DNA of 21,711 bases from Verrucomicrobiota bacterium (GTDB lineage Bacteria; Chlamydiota; Chlamydiia; Chlamydiales; JAEYWL01), in assembly GCA_023428915.1 (NCBI GenBank), contig JAEYWL010000054.1, positions 1 to 21,711 on the forward strand, in the 5' to 3' direction. This document shows, piece after piece, positions 7,772-16,500 of this stretch. The notes below the pieces were generated by a model. That model searched no databases. It saw only the letters and a program-made list of their open reading frames with translations, and had not been told where the DNA came from. A program made the position numbers and the translations under genes. Each line of letters begins with the position of its first letter. Position 1 is the stretch's first letter.

Positions 7772-8911
7772 ATGAAAAGAAGCGGACAATATATTAATCA
7801 GTTAAGTGGCTATAAAGCTTTCATTCCCTCTTCTTTACCTAATCCCCCGGTTGAACTCGATGAGTCAATGAATCATTTGCTTGCTGAAGCAAACATTGCT
7901 CTTGGAAGGCTGGATACCATGGGGTACTTACTTCCAAATATTGATTTTATTATTGCCATGTATGTACGAAAAGAAGCTTTACTAAGCTCTCAGATCGAAG
8001 GTACTCAGGCTTCTTTGGATGATATTTTCAAGTATGAAAGTCATATTCCTATCAAAAATACTCAAGATGTTGAGGAAGTTGTAAATTATATTAAAGCCAT
8101 GAATCATGGATTGAAACGGCTTAAAGAATTTCCTATGAGCATTCGTTTAATTAAAGAAATTCATAGTATTCTCTTATCTCAAACTCGAGGTATGGATAAA
8201 ACTCCCGGGGAATTTAAACGATCACAAAATTGGATAGGGCCGGCCGGTTCGACACTTAAGAATGCTTCTTTTATTCCCCCGCCACCTGCTGAAACCTTAG
8301 ATGCCATGGGAGAGTTAGAATTATATTTTCATAACTCTCATAAACTTCCCGTCCTTATAACTTGTGCTTTAATCCATTACCAATTTGAAACAATTCACCC
8401 ATTTTTAGATGGAAATGGGCGCGTAGGGCGTTTACTGATTACGTTCTATTTATGTTGGAAGCAAGTTATGCAGAAACCGTTACTCTATCTCAGTTATTAT
8501 TTTAAACTGCATCGGCAAGAGTATTACGATAGGCTAAATTTGGTGAGGGAAAAAGGTGATTATGAACAATGGATTAATTTCTTCTTAAAGGGTGTGATTT
8601 GGACTTCTGAATCAGCTTTAGACACAATCAAGCAGGTATTGGCATTGGCTGATATTCACAAAAAAAAATTAATTGAAGAAAAGATTTCTTCTCCAATGGC
8701 TATCGGATTGTTGGATTATTTGTTTATAAAGCCGCACTTATCCACTCAAGAAGTTGCAGAACATTTTCAAATGACCTTTCAAACTGCACAAACGCTTATA
8801 AATCATTTTGTTAACCTTGAAATATTGCGAGAAATCACAGGCAAGAAAAGGGATCGCCGTTATAGCTATTGGCAATATTTAGAATGTCTTTCCGAAGGCA
8901 CCAATTTATAA
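7772..8911 (+). CDS. Fic-domain protein with N-terminal inhibitory helix and C-terminal winged helix
   Basis: A 379-residue member of the Fic (AMP-transferase) family. The catalytic motif H209-P-F-L-D-G-N-G-R217-V-G-R220 is complete; in this family it transfers AMP from ATP to a protein hydroxyl. S72-S-Q-I-E76-G77 matches the inhibitory (S/T)xxxE(G/N) helix, placed N-terminal to the Fic core (class II arrangement), in which Glu76 should block productive ATP binding. Residues about 305-370 resemble a winged helix-turn-helix (L-S-T-Q-E-V-A-E-H-F, then a basic K-K-R-D-R-R wing), suggesting DNA binding. No signal peptide is seen. Three palindromes just upstream fit autoregulation. The gene is visibly more A+T-rich than its neighbours and could have been acquired. 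It could be a cytosolic regulator or toxin rather than a secreted effector; the target is unknown. Confidence 0.93.
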   Translation: MKRSGQYINQLSGYKAFIPSSLPNPPVELDESMNHLLAEANIALGRLDTMGYLLPNIDFIIAMYVRKEALLSSQIEGTQASLDDIFKYESHIPIKNTQDVEEVVNYIKAMNHGLKRLKEFPMSIRLIKEIHSILLSQTRGMDKTPGEFKRSQNWIGPAGSTLKNASFIPPPPAETLDAMGELELYFHNSHKLPVLITCALIHYQFETIHPFLDGNGRVGRLLITFYLCWKQVMQKPLLYLSYYFKLHRQEYYDRLNLVREKGDYEQWINFFLKGVIWTSESALDTIKQVLALADIHKKKLIEEKISSPMAIGLLDYLFIKPHLSTQEVAEHFQMTFQTAQTLINHFVNLEILREITGKKRDRRYSYWQYLECLSEGTNL

Positions 8912-9050
8912 GAACACACTGTTTAGTTTCTGCCACCCTTTCGAGGCTGTGAAAAATGAGCAATAGCTTTTGCAAAAGTCTATTTTATAGTAATTGACCA
9001 TATAAATTAATGAAGCGCGGTAGCGCTGACAGTGGTTAGCCCCGCGTGAA

Positions 9051-9080
9051 GACATCTGCAGGGGTCTCCCTGCAGATGTC
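9051..9080. repeat. 13-bp perfect hairpin
   Basis: GACATCTGCAGGG pairs perfectly with CCCTGCAGATGTC across a four-base loop (GTCT). It starts directly after the left 39-bp arm and has no equal counterpart on the right side, where a shorter G+C-rich hairpin lies near 9195-9205. Confidence 0.8.
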
Positions 9081-9112
9081 GGAACGTGTGGTTAAGATGA
9101 AAAAATACGCGT

Positions 9113-9159
9113 GAGCTGCGGTAGCAGCGACAGAATAAGTGTCGCTGCTACCGCAGCTC
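9113..9159. terminator. strong bidirectional terminator-like hairpin
   Basis: A perfect 20-bp stem (9113-9132 with 9140-9159) closes a seven-base loop. On the plus strand TTTTT follows six bases after the stem; on the minus strand TTTTTT follows seven bases after it. It sits between the 3' ends of the convergent fic and ankyrin genes and could end both transcripts. The stem is longer than an ordinary intrinsic terminator and belongs to the larger palindrome, so termination may be a secondary use. Confidence 0.6.
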
Positions 9160-9354
9160 GATATCTTTTTACATATTTACCCCACGTTTCAGCACGCCTG
9201 CGGCGGGCTTTCACGCGGGGCTAACCACTGTCAGCGCTACCGCGCTTCTAGTATATTTTTTAATAAGAGATTGTTGAAAGCGCCTATTTGTAATTTTGCC
9301 GAAGCTATCATTTTTCACAGCCTCGTAAGAACGGCAGAAAACCAAATAATCAGG

Positions 9355-9379
9355 TCATTTTTCATAGTCTCGTAAGGGT
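9355..9379. repeat. third copy of the outer arm sequence
   Basis: TCATTTTTCATAGTCTCG and then TAAGGGT match 9308-9330 in direct orientation and 8935-8959 in inverted orientation (three mismatches in 25). It ends one base before the stop codon of the ankyrin paralogue, so the repeat structure fills almost the whole gap between the two genes. Confidence 0.65.
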
Positions 9380-9380
9380 C

Positions 9381-12300
9381 TTAGGAAAGCGCCCGAATGA
9401 AGCCTTTTGCTTGCAGCAGGCGCATAAGCTGTGGGCGTTGGAATTGATAATTCATGTTGGGGAGCTCAAGTAACAGTTCTTTGAGATGTTTTTGGTTTTT
9501 GCTATCAGGATTGAGCAGGCAGGTTTTGCAAATTGCTGCAAAGTCTTTATCACTCCCTGCTTTTTGAAGCAAGACCTCCAGGGCTTGCGGGTGGCGGTCT
9601 TCAAACAGGGCGCTCCATTGATTGCGAAGAAATGAGATAAATTTATCCGGGGTATCAGCCGCACGCAATGTTTCTAATATCTCATAATCCTCTGCCGCAA
9701 GGTCTGCAAACATGTCGATAAACTCACTGCCTGGGCTAAAATAGACGTCCTTGGCAAATTCTTCGCCGCGTTGCCGTTCTAACATATCGGCCAGAATTTC
9801 ATTATAATTGGATTGAACCGCCATCTTTTCAGCCATCTGTCTATCGACAGGCACTTTTTTTTCTTTTAGAAACGCCATGACTTTGGAACCTTTTTCTACC
9901 TTATCCAATTCTGCAAGGAGCTTGACAGTAGTTTGCATTTCGTTTGATTTGTAGTCAGGTAATTGTGAAAAGATCCATTCATGGAAAGCTGTTTGCAGGG
10001 AAGGGTCTGTGCTGAGCAAAGAACAGCAAGTGCGAAGCCGGTTTTGATCTAAATGGCTATGGGTTTTTGTAAACAGCGTTACTACAAGAGCAGGGTAGTC
10101 CTCAGGTTTTTGGCTTGCTTCATAGTCAATCTCTGCCAATATTTCCGCGAGGTTTTCGGGGATGTTTATATCCCGGAACGCACGGGATAGGGGATTATTA
10201 GTCATTGGCTGGTCATGGATTTGTTTTATTAATTGCTGCCAGGCGGGATCATTTTGAATTACAGCCAGCTTATCTGCATATTCTTCTTTATGCCAGGTTC
10301 CAGGGTTGTCCTTAAACCAGTCGAGAACCGCTGCTTTTACTTTGGGTTTTTCCTCCATTTTTTGCAGCAGATGCTTATACATAGCTGAAGGTGTGTATTT
10401 ATTATTGAATTCGTTAATGGTTTCTTGTTCAATAACTGTCCGGTTATCGAGATGCTCTATAATACGGCTAGCTCCAGGAATAGCCATGCGTTTGGCCAGC
10501 TGGCTGAAGACCGTGCCTTTAGTGTGGCTTTCAGTATCTTTTAGATTGGCAATTGTTTCGGCAATTGATGAGCGAAGCGTGCCCATCAACGCGCCTAACA
10601 TCTCATCTAATGATTCCGGGGTGCCTTTTAGATCTCGAATGGTATCCTCTACCTCTTGCTGCCAACGGCTGCCGCAATGCTTTGCTGAAATAGCTATGGC
10701 AAGGCAGCCGCGGCTGATAGCATCGGCGGCATCCCTTAGGTCTGCTTCGCTTGCATTGGGATCGATTTCCTTTAGGCGTTTTAACTGGTCCATATGGTAA
10801 AGCACTTCCTGGTATTGTTCTTTTAAGTTGCTGTAAAACTGTTTTAATTCAGGAGTGCCGCTGGGGGGGGTGCCTTCGTAACCTTGATTATTGGGAATAA
10901 AAGTATGGATTAGTTTGTTTAAAGCATCGTCTAACTCTTTTACAGTTATAGGCACATACGTGGTGCCAACGTCATTTTTAAGAGTGTTGGGATCGCGATA
11001 GCCTGGCTTTGTCCGGTCGGAGAAATTCACCTGCTTAAAGCCGGAATAAATTTCTTCATAGTTAAAGGGTGCTAAAAGGGATTTATCGATTTCCAGCTTG
11101 GCTAATTCATCGACATGCATATGTCGTTCATCAACGGCAAAACGCAGAGAGTCTATCCTATCGTCTAAAGTTTCTTTAAGCTCCGGAAAACGCTTTTCCA
11201 GGTCCATCTTTTGCTCTTGGTACTCTTCAGGTGTTAAGAATTTCGTGATTTGTAGAAATAATGCGGGATGGCCCATAAACAGTCCGATTTCAAGCAGCTG
11301 CGCCCTGGGCTGAGCTTCTAGGTTTCTACGAAGCTGCGCTACAGTCCGAATATAGCTATTATTAAACTGCTGCAGGCTTGGGTACTGATCAAAACACAGT
11401 TTGCGGTACTCATCTGACTGGGCTTCAAAAATTGCTCTAGAACCTTCAGTTTGTAAGGCCAGTGCAAAAGGCAATTGTGAATGTTCTTTTACCAAGTAAG
11501 TTAAGAGCTCGTTAGTTCTTTTAGAAACTTTAGGGATTTTTTCAAGAGATTCAGCTGTAAGTAGGATTTGGAGTCGAGAAAGAAGCTGCAGAATATAGGG
11601 ATTTAGCACATTTACGGATTTGTCAATAAGAGCCGGCATATCTGTATAGCCATTTGATTGAGCAAAATACATTAAATCGTCTAAAAGAGTGGTGTTGCCG
11701 GCATGTATCGCTCGTTCTAGGGGTGTTTCGCCCTGCTTATTTTTAGCGCTTAAGAGATTTTCTAAAATTTTTAAGTAAAGAGGGTTTGTAGGAGTTTCTT
11801 GAGACTGCTGCATTCCAGTTAAGTAAAAAGCTGTTAAGGCCTCGAGGTTTGTATCGATAAACTCCGTAACGTTATCAATTGTGAATTTTGAAGAGGTCGC
11901 GTAGTGATGCAAAGCATGATTGCCGTTTCTATCCACAGCATTGAGTAAATCATTAAATTCAGGAATCTTTTCTTGTAAATTGGACAGAGTACTAAAGAAA
12001 TCATTTTTTAATAGAGCAGGGATAAACAAGGTATCGGGTTGACAAAGTTCTTTAAGAAATTCACTATGCTTTGAACCAAAGAGCGTCGCTAGCTTGTTAT
12101 AAAGTAAATCTTCAATGTTAGATGCTGATAAGACCATATTTGTATAGGAGACAATGCTTTTAAACGAGCGATTTTCTGTTCTTTCATAAACTAGGGCTTT
12201 GCAGACTTCTTCACCCAAAAAATTCCTTATTTGCTCAATTATGCGGGAACTGCACTCACTCAAACAAAGAATTAAAGCGTTACAAGAAGACATTTCACTT

Positions 12301-13466
12301 TGCATAAGAGTTTTAAAACGTTCACTTCCTAAAGTGTCCTGCAATAAAGTAAATTTTTCAGTGTAGGCATTCGGAGCGTCATTATTGCTTTCAAACCTTA
12401 ACATTCTCGATAAGCCAATAATATGCTCTGGGTTTTGTAACAAAGAGAGCAGGTCATCAGGTGAAATTAAAGTGTTAATAAAATTGAACTCTTCATTTTT
12501 TTCATCAACCAAGCTAGCTCCCAAATAAGTGATATATCCATCTTCTTGTTCGCTTTGGAGCAAATCAATCACAATGGACTTGCCAAAAGCCTCTACCAAT
12601 TGCTGCACTGTTTGCTTATCCCCTGAGTTCCAGGCCAACTCTAAAAATAGGCGGGCGGTTTTTTCATTTTCTTTCCCAGGGTTTTTAAATAGAATATCTA
12701 AGGGGGTATTGCCTTCCACGTCTGGTTGATGCAGGGCTCTTTCTAATACTTTTTGCAAGTCTTCATTTAAAGCCTTTTGCACTTCCGCTGTACAATTTGG
12801 CGACTTCCCTTTGGCAATTAAGTGTAAAATATTTTTATCGTCATTAGTGAGATAAAGACGAGGAGGGCGTGTCCTTTTTACTTCTTCTCCACTCGATAGT
12901 TGCCGTGTAGGCTCGGATAAATAATGCGTATACTCTTCTTTATGCGATTTTAAGTATTTTTGAACCATGGGGGAGTAGTCATGGGCTACAGCCACCTCTA
13001 AGTATGTCTCTCCTTTATTGTTTATGGTATGGTCAATTTGGTTGTAATTAGCAAAGATATTTTCAACAATTGCAAAATGCCCTTTTTTTATGGCATCTGT
13101 AAGAAGGTCTGCAACTTCATAAGCCCTTCCGGCAAACCAACTTTTTTGGTATTGGTGGGTCTTTTTATTAATGCTCATCATGGGGGTAGCTTTAAAGGTG
13201 TCATGGAAATCTTTTACCCCTTTATCAAAAGATTGTATGAGTTCCTTAATCGCGCTATCGTATTCCTGATTGATTTCTTTTGCTTTGGTGTCATCCACCG
13301 TGTTTAGAATTTTGATGACTTTAAAGGCATCATTTAAGGAGAGCTTCCCGCTTTTAGCTTCACTGGCTAAATCTTTAAGGACTTCTTTTGAATGGCTTTG
13401 CAAATGTTGGGCTGCAGCTTCTGGCGGCATGGCAATGAAAGTTTGAGATGTAATGTTTGTATCCAT
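9381..13466 (-). CDS. large ankyrin-like paralogue A, unknown function
   Basis: A 1361-residue protein with no signal peptide or membrane span. The N-terminus (about 1-120) is a charged helical region shared with its neighbour. Degenerate ankyrin-like units appear at about 125-180 (N-N-K-G-E-T-Y-L-E-V-A-V-A-H), 248-285 (E-G-N-T-P-L-D-I-L-F), 505-540 (D-R-N-G-N-H-A-L-H-H) and 575-610 (K-Q-G-E-T-P-L-E-R-A-I-H-A-G-N). Residues 809-1005 are very similar in both paralogues and contain A-K-H930-C931-G-S-R-W and T-V-F-S-Q-L-A-K-R-M-A-I-P-G-A-S-R. The C-terminus ends in helical repeats. A weak AGGTG precedes the ATG. Ankyrin proteins of intracellular bacteria are often secreted effectors and a secretion locus is nearby, but no known catalytic domain is recognised here. 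Confidence 0.88.
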   Translation of the reverse strand: MDTNITSQTFIAMPPEAAAQHLQSHSKEVLKDLASEAKSGKLSLNDAFKVIKILNTVDDTKAKEINQEYDSAIKELIQSFDKGVKDFHDTFKATPMMSINKKTHQYQKSWFAGRAYEVADLLTDAIKKGHFAIVENIFANYNQIDHTINNKGETYLEVAVAHDYSPMVQKYLKSHKEEYTHYLSEPTRQLSSGEEVKRTRPPRLYLTNDDKNILHLIAKGKSPNCTAEVQKALNEDLQKVLERALHQPDVEGNTPLDILFKNPGKENEKTARLFLELAWNSGDKQTVQQLVEAFGKSIVIDLLQSEQEDGYITYLGASLVDEKNEEFNFINTLISPDDLLSLLQNPEHIIGLSRMLRFESNNDAPNAYTEKFTLLQDTLGSERFKTLMQSEMSSCNALILCLSECSSRIIEQIRNFLGEEVCKALVYERTENRSFKSIVSYTNMVLSASNIEDLLYNKLATLFGSKHSEFLKELCQPDTLFIPALLKNDFFSTLSNLQEKIPEFNDLLNAVDRNGNHALHHYATSSKFTIDNVTEFIDTNLEALTAFYLTGMQQSQETPTNPLYLKILENLLSAKNKQGETPLERAIHAGNTTLLDDLMYFAQSNGYTDMPALIDKSVNVLNPYILQLLSRLQILLTAESLEKIPKVSKRTNELLTYLVKEHSQLPFALALQTEGSRAIFEAQSDEYRKLCFDQYPSLQQFNNSYIRTVAQLRRNLEAQPRAQLLEIGLFMGHPALFLQITKFLTPEEYQEQKMDLEKRFPELKETLDDRIDSLRFAVDERHMHVDELAKLEIDKSLLAPFNYEEIYSGFKQVNFSDRTKPGYRDPNTLKNDVGTTYVPITVKELDDALNKLIHTFIPNNQGYEGTPPSGTPELKQFYSNLKEQYQEVLYHMDQLKRLKEIDPNASEADLRDAADAISRGCLAIAISAKHCGSRWQQEVEDTIRDLKGTPESLDEMLGALMGTLRSSIAETIANLKDTESHTKGTVFSQLAKRMAIPGASRIIEHLDNRTVIEQETINEFNNKYTPSAMYKHLLQKMEEKPKVKAAVLDWFKDNPGTWHKEEYADKLAVIQNDPAWQQLIKQIHDQPMTNNPLSRAFRDINIPENLAEILAEIDYEASQKPEDYPALVVTLFTKTHSHLDQNRLRTCCSLLSTDPSLQTAFHEWIFSQLPDYKSNEMQTTVKLLAELDKVEKGSKVMAFLKEKKVPVDRQMAEKMAVQSNYNEILADMLERQRGEEFAKDVYFSPGSEFIDMFADLAAEDYEILETLRAADTPDKFISFLRNQWSALFEDRHPQALEVLLQKAGSDKDFAAICKTCLLNPDSKNQKHLKELLLELPNMNYQFQRPQLMRLLQAKGFIRALS
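9448..9552 (-). repeat. 105-bp near-identical segment, copy in paralogue A
   Basis: This segment inside the 3' end of the gene matches 13653-13757 with only two differences in 105 bases, third codon positions included. It encodes the stretch from about K-D-F-A-A-I-C-K-T-C to E-L-P-N-M-N-Y. Flanking coding DNA diverges quickly. Confidence 0.9.
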
Positions 13467-13585
13467 TATTTATACACCTATATTAATTTTTGTAACCATA
13501 TATTAACTTGTATTAATTATTATAAATTAATTTTTAGTTAATAAGATATATAAAACAAGATGTTATAAAAACGACAGTTGACTTT
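13467..13585 (-). promoter_or_regulatory. A+T-rich intergenic region with possible -10 box
   Basis: The 119 bp between the paralogues are almost pure A+T, with repeated TATTAA steps. A perfect TATAAT reads on the minus strand at 13519-13524, 52 bases before the ATG of paralogue A, but no good -35 box stands at the right distance. No terminator-like hairpin is evident, so transcription from paralogue B may continue through. Confidence 0.3.
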
Positions 13586-16500
13586 TTAGGCTAGCTTGCG
13601 GATAAAGCCTTGAACTTCTAGCAGGCGCATAATTTCCTTGCGTTGAAATTGGTAATTCATGTTGGGGAGTTCAAGTAACAGTTCTTTGAGATGTTTTTGG
13701 TTTTTGCTATCAGGATTGAGCAGGCAGGTCTTGCAAATTGCTGCAAAGTCTTTATCATGCTCTATTCTTTGAAGCAAGGTCTCTAAGGCTTGCGGGTGTT
13801 TACCCTCAAACATGTCTTTCCACTGGTCTGTAATGAAAGAAGCAAACTTCTCTAGGGTGTTAGCCGCACGTAAAGTATCTAGTAGCTCATAATCTTCTGT
13901 TGCCAGTTCTACAAACTTGTCTATAAATTCACTGCCGGGGCTAAAATAGACCCCCTTAGCAAATTCCTCTCCGCGTTGTCTTTCTAGCATGTCTGTTAGG
14001 ATTTCATTATAATTAGGCTGAGTTGCCATCTTTTCGGCCATTTGTTTATCGACAGATACATGTTTTTCATTTAGAAATGCCATTATTTTCGAGCTTTTTT
14101 CTATTTTATCCAATTCTACTAGAAACTTGGTGCTTGTCTGTATTTCATTTGATTTGTAGTCAGGAAATTGTGAAAAGATCTCGTGAAAAGCTGTTTGCAG
14201 GGAAGGACTGGTACTCAGTAAAGAACAGCACATGCGAAGCAGCTCCGGATCTAACTGGCTATGGGTTTTTCTAAAAAGCATTTCTATAAGTTTTGAGTAG
14301 TCTTCAGGTTTTTGACTTATTTCATAGTTAATGTCCGCCAAAATTTTCGGAAGATCTTCGGGGATGTTTATATTTAGGAAAGCCTGAGATAGGGGATTAT
14401 TTATCGATAGTTTGTTCTCGTTATGGATTTCATCTAATAATACTTGCCAAGCGGGATCCTCTTTAATTGCAGCTAGTTTGTCTGCATATTCTTCTTTATG
14501 CCATGTTCCAGGGTTGTCTTTAAACCAGTCGAGTATGGCAGCTTTTATTTTAGGTTTTTCCTCCATTTTTTGCAGAAGGTGCCTATACATGACTGCTGGG
14601 GTATATAAATTATAAAAAGCTTCAACCGTCTTTTCTTCTTTTACTTTTCTATCCCGAAGGTGTTCAATAATGCGGCTAGCGCCAGGAATTGCCATGCGCT
14701 GGGCGAGCTGGCTAAAAACTGTGCCCCTGGTATGGCTATCAGTGCTGTGAGTTAAAGCAATGGTTTCAGCAATAGAAGACCTTAAGGTACCCATCAAAAA
14801 ATGCAAAATTTCTTCTAAAGAAGCAGGTGCGCCTTTGAGATCGCGTATGGTATCTTCAACCTCCTCTTGCCAGCGGCTGCCGCAATGCAAGGCTGATACA
14901 GCTATGGCAATAAAACCGCGGCTGATGGCATCAGCTGCATCCCTCAGGTCGGCTTCAGTGGCATCCGGGTTAGTCTCTTTTAGCCGTTTTAATTGATCCA
15001 TATGGTAAAGGACTTCCTGGTATTGCTCTTTTAGGTTGGCGTAGTATTGTTTAATTTCAGGAGTGCCGCTAGGCGGCGTGCCTTCAACACCCTGCTTGTT
15101 TGGTATGCGGGTATTGAATAGCAAATTTAACGCAGCATCGAGCTCTGGAACTGTGACTGAAACATAGTGATCCCCCACATCATTCTTTAAGGCAGCGGGA
15201 TCTCGATAGCCAAGTTTAGTTTTATCAGAAAAGTTTACTTGTTTAAAGCCTGTGTAGATGTCCTGGTAGTTAAAGGGCGCCAAGAGAGCCCTATTTATCT
15301 CTATTTTTGCTAGCTTCTCAGCTTGCATATGGCTTTCATCTATGGCGAGATGCACATTGTCTAACTTATCGGTGATTTTTTCCCCTAATCCCGGAAACCT
15401 GCTTTTCAAAGACGCGAGTTGTTCTTTGTATTCTGCCGGTGTTAACAATTTAGCCGCTTCAAACAAAAGCTCTTGATTGCCCAGCAATAAGCCAACTTCC
15501 AGTAAAGTTTCTCTGGGCTGTTGGTTAAGGGTTTGTTTGAGCTCTTCTACTGCCTGGGCGTAGCTTTTTCCTTTGGCAATTTCAAACAGCTGGGGATACG
15601 GAGCCAGGAATTGTTGAAAATATGTGTCCGATGGAATATCCCAGAGAAACTTGCAACTTCCAGCATGAATGGCGCTGGCAAAAGGCAGTTGGGGATGGCT
15701 GCGAATAAAAAAATCGCGGAGCAGCTCAACTCCTTTAGCGTACTTATTCTCTATATTGGGATCATGCAGCAGGATAAACGTATCAAGAAAATGGGGATCT
15801 TGCATATTTGCAGATTGGTTAATAATTGCCGGCATCTGCTCATACTTATAAATCTCGGCAAAATACATTAGCCCATGCAGTAGCTGTACATTGCCTGCCT
15901 TCATGGCAATATTTAAAGGGGATTCCTTATTGTTATTTTTTGCAGATAAAAGTGCTGCTAGTTGCTCTATAGGAAATGCAGGTTGCGGCGGAAACTGGTT
16001 TTTTTTTAAATGGAGTAAGGTTCTGGCTGTTGCTACATCGGCCAGTCCTATACTCAAAAATTGCAAGAGTTGATAAACGGAAAATTGGGAATGCATAGCC
16101 GCGTAGTGGAGTTGGTGGTTGCCATTTTGGTCCAAACTGTTGAAGATGTTCTCAAAATCAGGGACATTTTCTCTGATAGCTAGCAACAGAGAAAAGCGGT
16201 TAGAAAGGGCTAAGAGGGGAAGAATGTGTGCCTCTGGCCGGCATATGTCAGCTAAGAAAGCGGCATGCTCACTGCCTAATACCCAAGCCATTTTTTCAAA
16301 TAATAGCTTGTGATCATATGGTTCCAGGGCAATATTTAATAAGGCAGCTAAGCTTTTAAACGGCCTTTCTTTTTGCTGCCCGTAGATCAGAGCCTTGCAC
16401 AACTCTGGACCTAAAAAGTCTTTTAGTTGTCCAATAATCTTTTTGTTACATTCGATTAATAGACTTAAAAACGCATTGCTGCCAGGATAGGCCTCAAATT

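Larger units (their letters stand above)
9012..9248. repeat. 39-bp perfect inverted repeat with 159-bp interior
   Basis: Arm 9012-9050 is the exact reverse complement of 9210-9248. The arm unit (G-C-G-G-T-A-G-C-G-C-T-G-A-C-A-G) is related to the inner stem unit at 9113-9132 (G-C-G-G-T-A-G-C-A-G-C-G-A-C-A-G), so the nested stems appear to be copies of one sequence. Confidence 0.88.
8927..9340. repeat. giant imperfect palindrome between convergent genes
   Basis: This gene-free stretch folds on itself around a centre near 9134. The outer arms are 8927-8959 and 9308-9340 (33 bp, four mismatches), and pairing continues inward with A-T-A-G-C-T-T on the left against A-A-G-C-T-A-T on the right. Inside are a perfect 39-bp arm pair and a 20-bp hairpin with almost the same centre. 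There is no credible gene. Terminal inverted repeats without a transposase suggest a miniature inverted-repeat element (MITE) or a degenerate insertion sequence end pair. I see no clear target-site duplication. Confidence 0.75.

Noticed and set aside
9139..9375. 78-codon open frame inside the palindrome
   Set aside because: It consists of inverted-repeat sequence, has no supporting ribosome site and resembles no protein.
10306..10800. 164-codon open frame on the plus strand
   Set aside because: It lies wholly inside the best conserved part of paralogue A on the other strand; its Ser/Arg-rich product is typical of an antisense shadow, and the same shadow appears in paralogue B.
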